Source of the DNA: Ciona savignyi | Taxonomy: Eukaryota; Chordata; Ascidiacea; Phlebobranchia; Cionidae | Assembly (NCBI GenBank): GCA_000149265.1 | Contig: CH002977.1 | Span: forward strand, 981,728 to 1,045,727 | Length of the DNA: 64,000 nt | Reading direction: 5' to 3' | Shown here: one piece after another, positions 12,061-23,991 of the stretch | How positions within the stretch are numbered: the stretch's first letter is position 1 | Layout: each line of letters opens with the position of its first letter | Notes under the pieces: generated by a model | The model's input: the letters and a program-made list of their open reading frames with translations, nothing else | Databases searched by the model: none | What the model was told of the DNA's origin: nothing | Program-made: the position numbers and the translations under genes

Positions 12061-13411
12061 TATTTTATATCTAATTTTTCCTTTCTTTTATTGTTAGGTT
12101 CAAATATGGTTACTTTATATTCATCATTTCGAAGCGAAGTTCATGTAGCCTAACTTCACATCCTGCATTACCAATGATTATTAATAACTTACTCGTACAT
12201 GTGTCTTAGTTTCAAGAAAAAAATAATAATAATATATATTTCTATTTGCCTTATTTAGGTTAAATTACAAAAGATCGGTAATAATGTTTATTAACAGACA
12301 CGAATACTTTGTACATATGTATTCGTTTCAGTTATTAAACGTCGACTGGAATATTGTGGGTTGGAAACCATGGCTAGTTGGTTATTGCAAGTCGATTTAA
12401 TTGTTTAAATAAAAAAAAACTATAGCAATAAAAGTTTTAAAAATACAAAATAACAAAACTTTAAAATGCAAAGGATGTGAGCTATTTTCATTGACGAGTA
12501 AGATATCCATTTTACAGACACCCCTGACAATTTTTTTTATAAATATTGGTTTCTATTAACTACTAGCTGTTTGATTTGCTGCAAAAAAAGTTGTGCAGAG
12601 ACATCTATGGCTAAAATTAATTACGAGACCCAACCCTGTATTTTAGTTTCTAAAATAATTTAGGACTTTTTATGAGTGTACAAGACTTTCTTTTTTCGTG
12701 GGGCCACTTTGGATTAAAGAAATCAGTATTTGAATGAACACCTTCCAAAGCCTACTTCTAAGTCATAAAATTATAGCAAGACTAAAAAGTATGTTGGTAT
12801 CATGTGAAATTATCGAGATACATGTGGAGAACTGTAGGAAGTAACCAAGGTATAAAACTCCAGTTTATGAAGTAACCAAGGCAGAACTAAATACCCAATT
12901 GATATATTCTCCTCATAGTATACGCACAAGCGCACTTAACGATTAGTTTCGATATAGAATTGACGTGAGGCTATTGTTAGTAGGTGTGTACATGAGGTAT
13001 ATCAATACCCCACAAATTTAATTGATTTTCATAAACTATATATGGCTTTACTGTACACTTTTTTATCTTTAATTTGACTCGGTTCGTGCCAAGGGGTAGT
13101 TGATTACTTGGAAAAGAAGACACAGGAAGATTAAAGATTCGAATAAGAAAAAATACAGCCATAATTTCGACCGTAACCGTTTATTTTTCTTAATTGTTTG
13201 ACATTTTTCTATGACGCGCTACAATGACTGTCGTTTTGCCTTTTTCCCCTTTCCTTTTGTTATAATTTAACTGGACCTACATTTTTTGTTTTTAAAAGAT
13301 CGAAAACACAAATAAATGAAGTATTCTGGAAATACCATGGTTTACACACACGTTTTAATAGCTTCAATCATTATTGAATATGAATAAAAAGAAACACAAA
13401 ATATAAACTAG
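12061..13411. other. Intergenic; nothing recognised
   Basis: AT-rich sequence between two repeat elements. I see no exon-like segment with supporting splice sites. Confidence 0.4.
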
Positions 13412-16400
13412 AGAGTGTCAACCACGTGTTTAACCACCACTATTTGTAAAACACATGTTGTATGCCATATAATTATGCTACTGCTACAGGATCCCTAACC
13501 ACATTTTGTATCTTATACAATGAATATGTAGTTTTTGTTTCTGCAAGCATAAACGCATGGGTCCCTTAGTTATCAAACCAAACTTCTTCTCCAGGTGTAG
13601 GCAAACAAAGAACAATCGTGTTAGATTTACGAACATTTTACAACAAATGTTTTAAATTAAAGCTTTTTCTTCGAGTGCTGTATTGAAATGAAGCTAAATT
13701 ACTAAAACAGCCCGATTTAGTTTTTGATGGCTTCGGGGAATTTGCCATGGGCTTAGTACATAAGTTTCTGTTTTTACATATGTGGGTCATGTTATCTAAC
13801 AATTCTTAAAGTTTTAATCCAATTTGACGAATCCTTGTTGAAGATGTCAGTGCAATGTTGCATGCTTGTCACAATCATGAGTCAGGTACATATCTTCGTT
13901 TTTAAGGGAGTTACCCTAAGTAAATGTTTTCTTTCTTTTAATTGACATAGGGTGGCTAACGATTCAGCATTCCACTAAATCTGATTAATATTCAGAGCAG
14001 CCGTTCAAACGCTATATGGCCCGAAAAGCTAATTTTTTAGAAAAATAACCCGTTTTGGATTTTAAAGTCATCAGGGGAATTCCCCTAGATTTATCACCCA
14101 CAATTTTTTACTGCGTATTTAGACCATGTTGTCTAACAGATGACCAAGTTTTGTTACTATTCTATTATTCCTTCTGGTAGATGTCAGGGCGTTATGCCAT
14201 GCCTGTCACAATCATAATTTGAGAACAAAATCTTTTTTAAGGTATTTTTCTAGATAATTTTTTTTATTTTTTTCTAATTGTTAAATTAGTAGGTAATGCA
14301 CTTACATTTCACAAAATCTGAATCAGATTAAAGCAGCCGTTCAAGCGCCATGCCCAAAAAAGCTACTTTTTTTATAAAAAAATACCGTTTTGGTGTTTAA
14401 CGCCCCCGGGGAATTCCTCTGGATTTACCCCCCATACCTTTGGTTTCTGTTCATCTAGACCATGTTGTGTAACAAAATACCAAAGTTTAATTATGGGTCC
14501 CATTTGAAAAATTGGGACACATATTGTTTTTGTCCGTTTTTTTTTCGTTTTTTTTTTTTCTTTTTTTTCGTCAAACGCTTGACAGGCATGGCATGTCGCC
14601 CCGACATCTACCAGAAGGAATAACGGAATCGCAATGAGACTTCGCCATATGTTAGACAACATGTTCTAGATCAGGGGTTCCCAAGCTTTTCTCAGGACGA
14701 CCCCAAAGACAACTTTCAAGTGTCCAGTGCGACCCAAGGTCAATATATATTTTTTTCACGAAACTTTGGACTAGTTTAGAGCCTCTTTCACTGGACTTTT
14801 GAGTTTGGTCATGTGGTAGTATTAAGTAAAATAAGCAATAAAACATTTAATCTTTTTATTTTAATTCAAAATTAATTGCTGCAAAGTACATACAAACAAT
14901 TCAACTCTGCAAATCAACAACGTGTCATTCCATTATGAACAATCAAACAGTGATGTCACAATAAGAACCTACATTTTCGATAGCATAAGTACAGACTTAG
15001 TTAGAGTGATGCCTATAAGCCTGTTTTACAGTAAGCCATGGTACAAACTGCTAAATTTAACATGGTTTGTCAAATCTTAGATGTTTTGTACATCCATTAT
15101 TACAATACCTCACTGACCCCACCGACCCCATGACCTGTTTGCGACCCCACCTACTTATCACTCCGACCCCATTTTGGGTCGCGACCCCTGGTTTGGGAAC
15201 CCCTGTTCTAGATGAACAGAAACCAAAATTTTGGGAGATAAAACCAGGGGAATTCCCCTGGGACGTTAAAAACCAAAATGATACTTTTTTCTCAAAAATT
15301 CGCTTTTTTGGGCATAGCGCTTAAACGACAGCACCGATTTAAATCAGATTTGGTAAAATGTAAGTGCATTAGAAACTGATTTAACACTAAGAAAAATAAA
15401 AAAAATTACCTAGGGAAATACCCTAAACAATAGGATTTTGTTCTTAAATCATGATTGTGACAAGCACGCCATGTCGCCCCGACTTCTACCAGAAGAAAAA
15501 ATGATATCGCAATAAAACTTTGGTATTTGTTAGACAACATGTTCTAGATGAACAGAAACCAAAATTTTGGGAGATAAGACCAGGGGAATTCCCCTGGGAC
15601 GTTAAAACCCAAAACGGTATTTTTTTTCTAAAAAAATCGCTTTTTTGGGCATAGCGCTTAAACGACAGCACTAATTTGTATCAGATTTGGTAAAATGTAA
15701 GTGCATTAGAAACTGCTTTAACACTAAAAAGAAATAAAAAATTACTTAGGGATATACCCTAAACAATAAGATTTTGTCTCAAATCATGATTGTGACAAGC
15801 ACGCTATGTCGCCCCGACACCTACCAGAAGGAAAAATAGAATCGCAATAAAACTTTGGTATTTGTTAGACAACATGGTCTAGATATACAGAAACCCAAAT
15901 TTCCGGTGATAAATCCAGGGGAATTCCCCTGGGTCGTTACAAAACAAAACGGTATTTTTTTCTAAAAAATTTAGCTTTTTTTGGCGCATAGCGCTTAAAC
16001 GGCTGCTCTAACTATATTTAGATTTGGTGAAATGTTAGACCATTAGACAGTATGTGCCAATTAAAAGAAGAAAAAACATTTACATAGGGTAATTACGTTA
16101 AAAACAAAGTTATGTTCCTGAATTAAGATTGTGACAGGCATGCCATATCGCACTGACATCTCCACCAAGGAGTGTACAAATCAGATTAAAACTTTAAGAA
16201 TTGTTACATAACATGACCCACATATGTAAAAACAGAAACTTATCTACTAAACCTAGGGGAATTCCCTGATACCATGAAAAACTAAATCGGGCTGTTTTGG
16301 CAATTTAGCTTCATTTCACTTCGGCGCTTGAAACGACGGTTTAATTTAAAACATTTGTGGTGAAAATTTTCGTAAATTTAAGACGTTTATTCTTTTTTTA

Positions 16401-16585
16401 ACTACACATGAAAAAGAAATGTGGTTTGATAACTATGGGACCCATGCGTTTATGCTTGCAGAAACAAACTACATAATCAGTGTATAAAATACAAGTTGTG
16501 GTTACAAGGGACCCTGTAGCATAAATATATGGCATACAACAAGTGTTTTACAAATAGTGGTGGTTAAACAGGTGGTTGACACTCT
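13412..16585. mobile_element. Large foldback element of the modular palindromic family
   Basis: The ends are inverted copies of each other: AGAGTGTCAACCACGTGTTT at 13412 and its reverse complement (one base different) ending at 16585, each flanked by CTAG. The left arm to about 14490 is in reverse orientation and the right arm is forward. The right arm contains tandem modules of about 336-345 bp, seen by comparing 15206, 15542 and 15887. A hAT-type element is inserted at 14672. No transposase frame is present, so it would be non-autonomous. Confidence 0.8.
14672..15205. mobile_element. Nested hAT-type MITE with 8-bp target duplication
   Basis: The 534-bp insert has terminal inverted repeats CAGGGGTTCCCAA and TTGGGAACCCCTG. 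It is bracketed by the 8-bp direct repeat TTCTAGAT (14664-14671 and 15206-15213). An 8-bp duplication and CAGGGG-type ends are diagnostic of hAT elements. Removing the insert restores a module that matches the intact neighbour at 15530-15560. Internally it has repeated GACCCC motifs and no transposase frame. Confidence 0.9.
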
Positions 16586-16589
16586 CTAG

Positions 16590-17056
16590 TTGCGATTTCA
16601 TTTTTCCTTCCGGTAGATGTCGGGGCGACATGGCGTGCTTGTCACAATCATGATTTGAAAACAAAATGTTATTTTTTAGGGTATTTCCCTAGGTAATTTT
16701 TTTATTTCTTCCAAGTGTTAAATCAGTTACTAATGCACTTACATTTTACCAAATTTGATTCAAATTGGAGCTGCCGTTCAAACGCTATGCCCAAAAAGGC
16801 TAGTTTTTTAGAAAAAAATACCGTTTTGGTTTTTAACGTTCCAGGGGAATTCCCCTGGTTTTATCTCCCAAAATTTTAGTTTCTGTTCATCTAGACCATG
16901 TTGTCTAACAAATGGCAAAGTCTCATTGCGATTCCATTTTTCCTTCTGGTAGATGTCGGGGCGACATGCCATGCCTGTCAAGCGTTTGACGAAAAAAAAG
17001 AAAAAAAAACGGACAAAAACAATATGTGTCCCAATTTTTCAAATGGGACCCATAAC
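16590..17056 (-). mobile_element. Reverse-oriented module of the palindromic family
   Basis: It runs backwards through the same landmarks (GATGTCGGGGCGACAT, GGGGAATTCCCC at 16844-16855) and ends at 17056 with TTTTTCAAATGGGACCCAT. That is the inverted counterpart of the module start at about 14487, so 14487-17056 also looks like an inverted-repeat unit overlapping the larger element. Confidence 0.75.
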
Positions 17057-17545
17057 TACGGAACTCTGTTTGTTTACATGGGAGTTAAAGAGACATTTTG
17101 TAACTCTTATCAGAGGAAATTGATTTAATATATATTTTTAGCAAACAGCACCACATTAAGCTATCTAAAGCAGTTAGCATTCAAAGTAACTAACTATATA
17201 AAACTATAGGCACATGAAGATAAAAAATTGTTTTCTTGCTGTCGGTTTTTGATCTCACTCACGGTTCAATTGTGTTTCATTTTCTTCTTTTATCTATGGA
17301 AAATGCTATAGATTAGATGGTTGAACGTAACCCAGGTATTGACTAAAACTGTTCCTACCGCAAAGGATTCGATAAGCATTTTTATTTTTAGAGACATCTA
17401 ACTTAATTAGAATTTATTATTAATCAATCATACTTTCGATATGATACTATATAAAATACTATCTGTTAAACAAAAAGTATAATACATTATTTTTGTAAAG
17501 AAAGCAAGGCCAACTATAATGTTTGTAAAATATTCCTTTGTGGCA

Positions 17546-17551
17546 TTTATT
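17546..17551 (-). terminator. Poly(A) signal AATAAA for the SLC26 gene
   Basis: TTTATT on the + strand reads AATAAA on the minus strand, about 110 bases past the proposed SLC26 stop codon. Confidence 0.6.
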
Positions 17552-17659
17552 AAAAATGGATTGAAATTTCAAACAGATGGGAACGTAACATATGTTTCCA
17601 GAAAGTAGTACGATCTTTGGTCAAAGACTGTTTGTTTATATGCTGGTGCCTAAATATCA

Positions 17660-20600
17660 TTAGAAAACGTCACCTACCTGTGTGAGGCATACTTGTTTAT
17701 ACTTTGCGTGCAAAACGGCATCGTGGATCGTCGGAAACTCGCTATTTTCTCCTGCTAAGTCAAAATATGACCCGGCAATCAATGACTCCTTTACGTGATC
17801 TTTAAAACGAGCAGTGTGATAATTATTGGTCAAGAACATGTATTACTTCAACTTACTTGACAGGTTTACCAGTAGCATATCGACATCAACTTCTGAGAAG
17901 CTTTTGCATAACTAAACATAATTTGTTGAATATACGTTTTATACACACATACATATAAAACAATTACCGAATGTAGGGTTTTAATTCCGACCAAATCAAT
18001 AAATGAAAATGAAGAACAGTCGATAATAAGCGTGTGGAACAATTCCGGTCGCACGTTGTGCACCGCTGTTATGTTCGATTCCTGTTCGTTAGGTGTCACT
18101 GAAGAGCGGCTGCAGTCAAGTTCAATATCGATATTAGGGCTTTTCAATGGCTTTTTCACGGGCCTAGAAACAATATACGTTTCAAAACAATATAGTGTCA
18201 ATCACGTGTTATCTATCCCTATTTTCGTGTTAAACACCGCTAAAACAAATACGAAAAAAAGAAAAAACAAAGAAAACTAGTATGTAATATTTTGCTTCAA
18301 ACGGAACCAATTACTATTTATCAAATGAAATCGCAAACTGAACTGATTCTTACATAATAAAACAGCAACTGCTGTCACTTGATTGCGCTGCAGATCTTTC
18401 CGCTTCTTTTTTCCTCTCGTGGTTTAAAATATCTAGAGTACGATCACGATTAAAATGGATGGTAAATATTTCAAAAATGACAGAAACAAAATATTTTAAA
18501 ATATAAATCCGTTGTACAAATAAGCTTTATATACATAAAATAAAAAGAAAGAATGAAATTTTTTTAAAGTAAGAAGAAAATACATGGCGAATATACCTGG
18601 GTCGAATCCAATAGCTGTAAAGAGTTTCTCTCTAAAGTAATCGCGGTTGGCGTAATACAAGACTGAATGGAACTTGAAAATCACGATCCCGTGGTGCGGT
18701 TGAGCCTATAAAAATAGTCAGACAGAGGAGTTATAAAACACAGCAGTTTATTTGTTAATGTTTTGTTCAAATTTTAAATTTCATGTATTTGAGAACATAG
18801 GTAAATTATAGGATTGTCTTCCATCCAACTCTACATATACAGTCTGATTATGATAGATAATGGGATATTTTGTTTTATCATAATAAATAGGAAAACACAA
18901 AATGGGTTGAATCGTGAGATTATATCGTGAATGAGTAAGGTATCATACTTACACGAATGACGTCAGCTTACCTAGCGCGTACCGTCGGGTTAGCGGATAT
19001 ATTTCAGTGTGTTGTAGATGATTGATAAGTTTCTTTTAATTATAGTACAACACATTAATTTATTGCGTTCAGGGGATGTCCGCTTAGTGATTTGCCCCAT
19101 CACATAATTAACCAACTAACAGCCTGTTTTAAACCTATACATCGGCTGAAATGTGCCGCACTACCCCATCAAGCTGTTCGGACTAAATTAATATAGATAA
19201 ACATGACTAACCAAAAACTAGCATATATATATATATATATATTATGTCTTACCGATGCGTATCCTTTACAGTTTCGATAAACATCCGTACCAGCAATATG
19301 TCCAAGTACCTCACACCGAGGTCGCTGGGTGCGAAAGATGATTGTCAACATTGAAAATACCACACCAGCCAACAGTCCAATGTCAACTCCGAGAAGCAAA
19401 ACTGACAGCAGAGTAACAACCCATACCAGCTGGATGGATGCATAACAATTTGAATTACCAAGATTCGGTTCTTAAAATATTCTATTGAACGTTTATATCG
19501 AAATAAACCAAGATAATTTCCTACAGCGCCAAACTTAAATTATATTTTAAGTAGTCTACACACGAAATAGAATTTAAACGAAACCAACAAATTATTGTAT
19601 TAATGTTAAAACCCTCCGCCAATTTTTTAACAAAAAGAGTGTATAGCGTACATCTTGCCTCTTTTTTGGACAGAAAGAAAATTTTAATTTTTTTAAACCT
19701 TTTATGTATTTTATCACTCAAAAATCTAATTAACTAGTGTTCAACTTATATATAGCAATAGGCTGTAATATTTCAATAGGATGTAATATATAACTAGCAA
19801 TAGGCTGTAATATATAACTTACACCACAGGAAAATAATTTCTGTTCGTCTCATGCAAAGCTTAACAATATTTTGGATGGCAAAACAAGACGTACACAGCT
19901 GATATTGTTTATCATACAGAAGAAATTTTACTCACACAGTCAATTTTAGATGTCTTGAATGTGGGTTTCAGTAGAGACAACTGTTGCAGGATTCCAACTA
20001 ACCCCACAACAATGATACAGCCTAACACAGCACGCGGTAATGGTTGGAAAACAGGGCCCAGCACCAGAATTGTAATTAACACAATGATCACCGATATAAG
20101 GCCAACGATCTATATAAAAAAAAAACAATTTTCAAAATACTGGAAAGTTTAAAGACCCCACTGTTGTAATTTGTCTATTTAAATCATTTTAGCTTTGCTT
20201 CATCAACTTATTGCCGCATTGTTTTATTTTATTTATCTACAGTATTTTTACCAGTAAAATTTTTGACCCGTAATAGGCCTAATTAAATATTGAGTTACCT
20301 GGGTATTTCCCCCCGTGTTTTCTTGAATGACGCATCTGGCCAGCGCTGCTGCATTTGGAAAGCTTTGAAAGAAGGAAGGTACGAAGTTGCTAACTCCGTA
20401 TGCGATAAGTTCCTATAAATGGAAACACTCGATATGACTTTTACAAATTTACTGGCAATTAAAATAAAATTTAATTATGGTTACATTTATGGTGGAAACA
20501 TATGTAACGCGGTTAAATACCTCAGTTTGCTAGAACTAACAAATTATATTGCAAATTTAAATATTTATAAATTAATGACCATAAATCGCTTTCGGACTAA

Positions 20601-23600
20601 ACTTGTGGAAATTGTTCTTCTTAGGTTATGAAGCCTATTATGCTTAATAAACTAACAAAGCGAACGTTCTCTTTTAGAACAATGGCATCTCTTTCACTTC
20701 CCATGTGACGAAACCACAAGGAGGAAAAAAGATCAAATATATTTTGTAAATTAGACATTTGATGACATAACGGAAAATTAATTGGCAACGACTAAATTAA
20801 GTATTGTTTTACTAACGTAGTCTTATTATAACATGTATCAAATCGTTTGCATGGATTGCATTGAAGTTATTAAGTACTACCTTTCCTAGTTTACCAGAAA
20901 ATACCCTTCGCGTATACGACTAGGTGTTAAAGAAAAAATACCCGTTTCCGTTTATTCTTGGCCATGCCTTTTCATTTCAGACCAATCGTAATGAAATACA
21001 GTATAACGAAATTATCGTTAATAAAGCACTCCTACAATCTAACATACAGTTTTTAATATCTTATCGTGCCACCATTATTCTACGAACATCCAACTATACT
21101 AAACCACTATTACCTGGTTTGAGTCTATTTGGTATCCATACTTTTGGGCGTACATCTTGGCCAGTGAAATACTGATAGCAAAGCCAACCACAGCTACCGC
21201 AAACGCATCGCCGATAATGCTGCCGAGTATGCTGAAATCCGGGAGCACGGGTGCAGGTAATCTGTTATGTGTAATCGAGTTTCATCGCACACAATTTACA
21301 GAATATAGCACTTAATCCTTAAAATAGCGCACCTTCTACCACTCCTTTTGGATAGCATGCAAATCAGTAACAAATATTCAAATGATGTGTGAATATATAA
21401 ATTGCCACACAACTTGAAACCCACAAACTCACCCACGAGGAATAGGTCCAACCACGCTGACATTAAAGTTTTCTTGAAAAAGACCGAACGTGGATGCAAT
21501 GATTGCTATAATTACAACGATCACCTCTGTCGGGATTGGAATCTTCATTTTATCCCTGCAATGCGCCATTGGAGGAATTATTAATACATGCAATAAAAAA
21601 AGATTTAAACTATCACAATTCAGCGACAATTAGCCTTGGAACGTTTTGCGCTGCAAATTTGATTATTTGGAATGCTTAAAATAAATCCACGTCACCCGAT
21701 ATCTAGCGCCGGATCCGCACGTACGCTCGCGATACCGCGCCCCGTTGGTTTGTTTCTAATAATATGGTTTGCGAGGTGCGCTCTCTATAAAGAAACAAAT
21801 ACCTTTCCGCTGGCTTACGAGCGCGTGTACAAACTCGCCTTATGCAATTGCAGATTAAGCTTAGTGCGATTTCACTATGCTAATATATATAGGCGGGTCG
21901 TATAGTTTACATTGCAGTACTTGTATAATAGGCTGTAGTTGCGCTTCACAATCGTTTGGATACGCTTTCGCAATGCTTCTAATATACGTGTTCTGCACAC
22001 AGAGTATATATACCACTGCTACAATATTAACTATTTATTTTTATCATAATGTGGCTGTTAGCTTATACCATACCAATATTATAAGTAAAATTATGCCAAC
22101 ATAATTAATGCAAGTTATAGCTTAGTGATAACGACTTGATTTGAATGAGTTGATCCCGAAAAGACATACACTACACAATGGCTCTTTGCATTACCATTCA
22201 ATGAAATTTTATGTAAAATATACATTTTAATTTTCACCTCAGTAAAAAGTAATTATTAAATTGAAATCTGTCATATAATCAACACTCACTTAAATCTTAA
22301 GTTAATTTCCCTCCCTGCCACAAGCACAATGATGCAAACAATGGAAATGATCAATGTAGGGATGTGTGTGTTAGGAAGTTGTTTAAAGATCTCGATCCAA
22401 TTCTACAAAAGAAATATAAAAAGTTGTTAAACATATCGCAGTGACTAATTTCTATTCAAATTTAAGCCCGACAATACTACTCAGTACTCACCCTGAAGAA
22501 TACTGGTATAGCAGTGGCAGAAGTGATCTTTATACCGAGAATAGAAGGTGTTTGTGATGTCACAACCTGGAGAGCCGCTCCAGTAGTAAACGCTTGTATT
22601 AGCGGGGCAGATAAATAATTTGTTATAAACCCAAAGCGGAATATCCCGAAGACGAACTACAAAAAAGAAAGCTTGTTTAATTTTGTAAGTACAGTCTGTA
22701 AATTGTCGTCTGTATACTATCAATACAACCCAACAGCGGTAATAAATTTTAAAAGTTAGTTGTTTTATTAGGTAATGCAATTTGAACTTCCCTACCTGGA
22801 AAATGCCCATCAAAAACATAAGAGCAGATGCTACCCCGACTTTACGGATTTCGATTTCCGAAATCCCGCCGACGAACGTTTCATTCCCCCCACCAATTGC
22901 CATTCCGGTCTATATGAATATAAAATTAGTGAAAACATTGTGTTAACAGTTATGTTACATGTTCCCAAGCTGAACAACTCACCACAATTACAATAAAACC
23001 TAAAAATTACACTTACAGTCTCATTCAGCACTGGAATCGATTCGGGGACGAATCGTACAACAACCGTCTGAGTCAAAAGGCTGGTAACTGCGAAAGTGCC
23101 GACCGAAATATGTCGAGAAGTCCCCATGAATGTGTACAGTAACACGGTGTAGAAGGACGTGTACAAACCGTAGACCGGCGGCAAACCAGCAAGCAATGAA
23201 AAGGCCATACCTGTTACAAATTGTTCATTATGGAAATTATTTTTTCATCATATATCAGTTTACTTTATTTAAAATTTTAACTCTTTTAAGATCTCTTGGT
23301 TACACATTTACCCGTTTTATTTGAAAAGAGTAGGTTTGAACAATTTATTAAGTATAAAAGTAGTAGTATTTTTTTAGAACTTACTTTGAGGAATATGTAC
23401 AACTCCTACAGTTAGGCCAGCAACCACGTCGCCGGGTAACCATTTCTTTATTTCGTAATGTCTCAACCAAGTGAATATCGGGAAGAGACCGAACAGAACG
23501 TCAACGAAACATGATTTGTTACACCCTTTAACGCATTTCCGAGCTCGCTCTTGCACTGTAGGTGCAGGTGGTAGATGTTCGCGACCGGAAAATTCCTTTT

Positions 23601-23991
23601 CAAAGTCTGGAACTGTATGCGCCGGCCGGTCGATGACGTATCTGTATGTCAACTCACTGTTGCCTTGCCTGTTGGGAAAAATACATTACCGTTATATATT
23701 GTCTATATGATTAATTAACAATTCGACCTATATATATATATATATATAGATTATTACCGAATATACCAGTTAAATTAAAAATCGGCCCCAAAACAACTGA
23801 AAAATGACCCAAAATCGCCGTCGCTTTAAACCAGCTTATATTATATACCTTGTAACTACAATTTAATTACGAAGTAATAGGTTAAAAGTTAATGCAATTG
23901 ATACGTGCAGTGGAAACGTGGTGTTTGTTACATTCTCTCAAAGCAGGTTACAAAGAAAAACTTACTCCATTGAAACCATGTTTTTTAACAT
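17660..23991 (-). CDS. SLC26: SLC26-family anion exchanger (SulP plus STAS), complete
   Basis: Sixteen exons join in phase: 23966-23991, 23385-23668, 23017-23210, 22796-22909, 22492-22656, 22290-22402, 21433-21555, 21114-21261, 20299-20412, 19936-20109, 19253-19429, 18597-18705, 18354-18432, 17968-18163, 17857-17911 and 17660-17799. They give 736 aa, normal for the family. An upstream in-frame extension to 24027 is possible. Residues 75-105 hold [19 protein letters not shown]. The SulP signature [12 protein letters not shown] is at 109-120 and GTSRHISVG at 133-141. Potential N-glycosylation sites N166 and N177 lie in the second extracellular loop. The [12 protein letters not shown] segment (413-424) is the substrate-site helix; it keeps the Arg but has Ala where many relatives have Ser. 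The cytosolic STAS domain covers about 540-731, with a charged insert near 582-640. The family moves chloride, bicarbonate, sulfate or oxalate across the plasma membrane; similarity is closest to the A3/A4/A5/A6 group by eye. The last exon reads past a donor-like site to end in VGDVF. Confidence 0.93.
18961..19185 (-). mobile_element. Degenerate SINE in an SLC26 intron
   Basis: Read in reverse it keeps the SINE landmarks (CGTACCGTCGGGTTAGCGG, TTTCAGTGTGTTGTA, then CGGCTGAAATG and GCACTACCCCATC) but with many substitutions and gaps. It lies in the intron between the exons at 18597-18705 and 19253-19429. Confidence 0.6.
19223..19242. repeat. (TA)n microsatellite
   Basis: About ten TA units just downstream of an SLC26 donor site, within the intron. 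A similar (TA)n tract lies at 23729-23749, in the first SLC26 intron. Confidence 0.9.
19741..19818. repeat. Short tandem repeat in an SLC26 intron
   Basis: The unit (G)CAATAGG(C/A)TGTAATAT occurs three times in 78 bases, each followed by an AT-rich spacer. Confidence 0.7.

Noticed and set aside
15067-15324. Open frames inside the 9.9-17.1 kb repeat block
   Set aside because: They lie within MITE modules or the nested hAT element, change between copies through frameshifts, and resemble no transposase.
17569-17649. Extra last SLC26 exon
   Set aside because: It is open and in phase, but the intron would be only 28 nt, below what splicing normally tolerates.
22775-22996. Plus-strand frames over SLC26, PhyH, FAM78 and collagen exons
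   Set aside because: They are antisense shadows of real minus-strand exons with conserved protein sequence.
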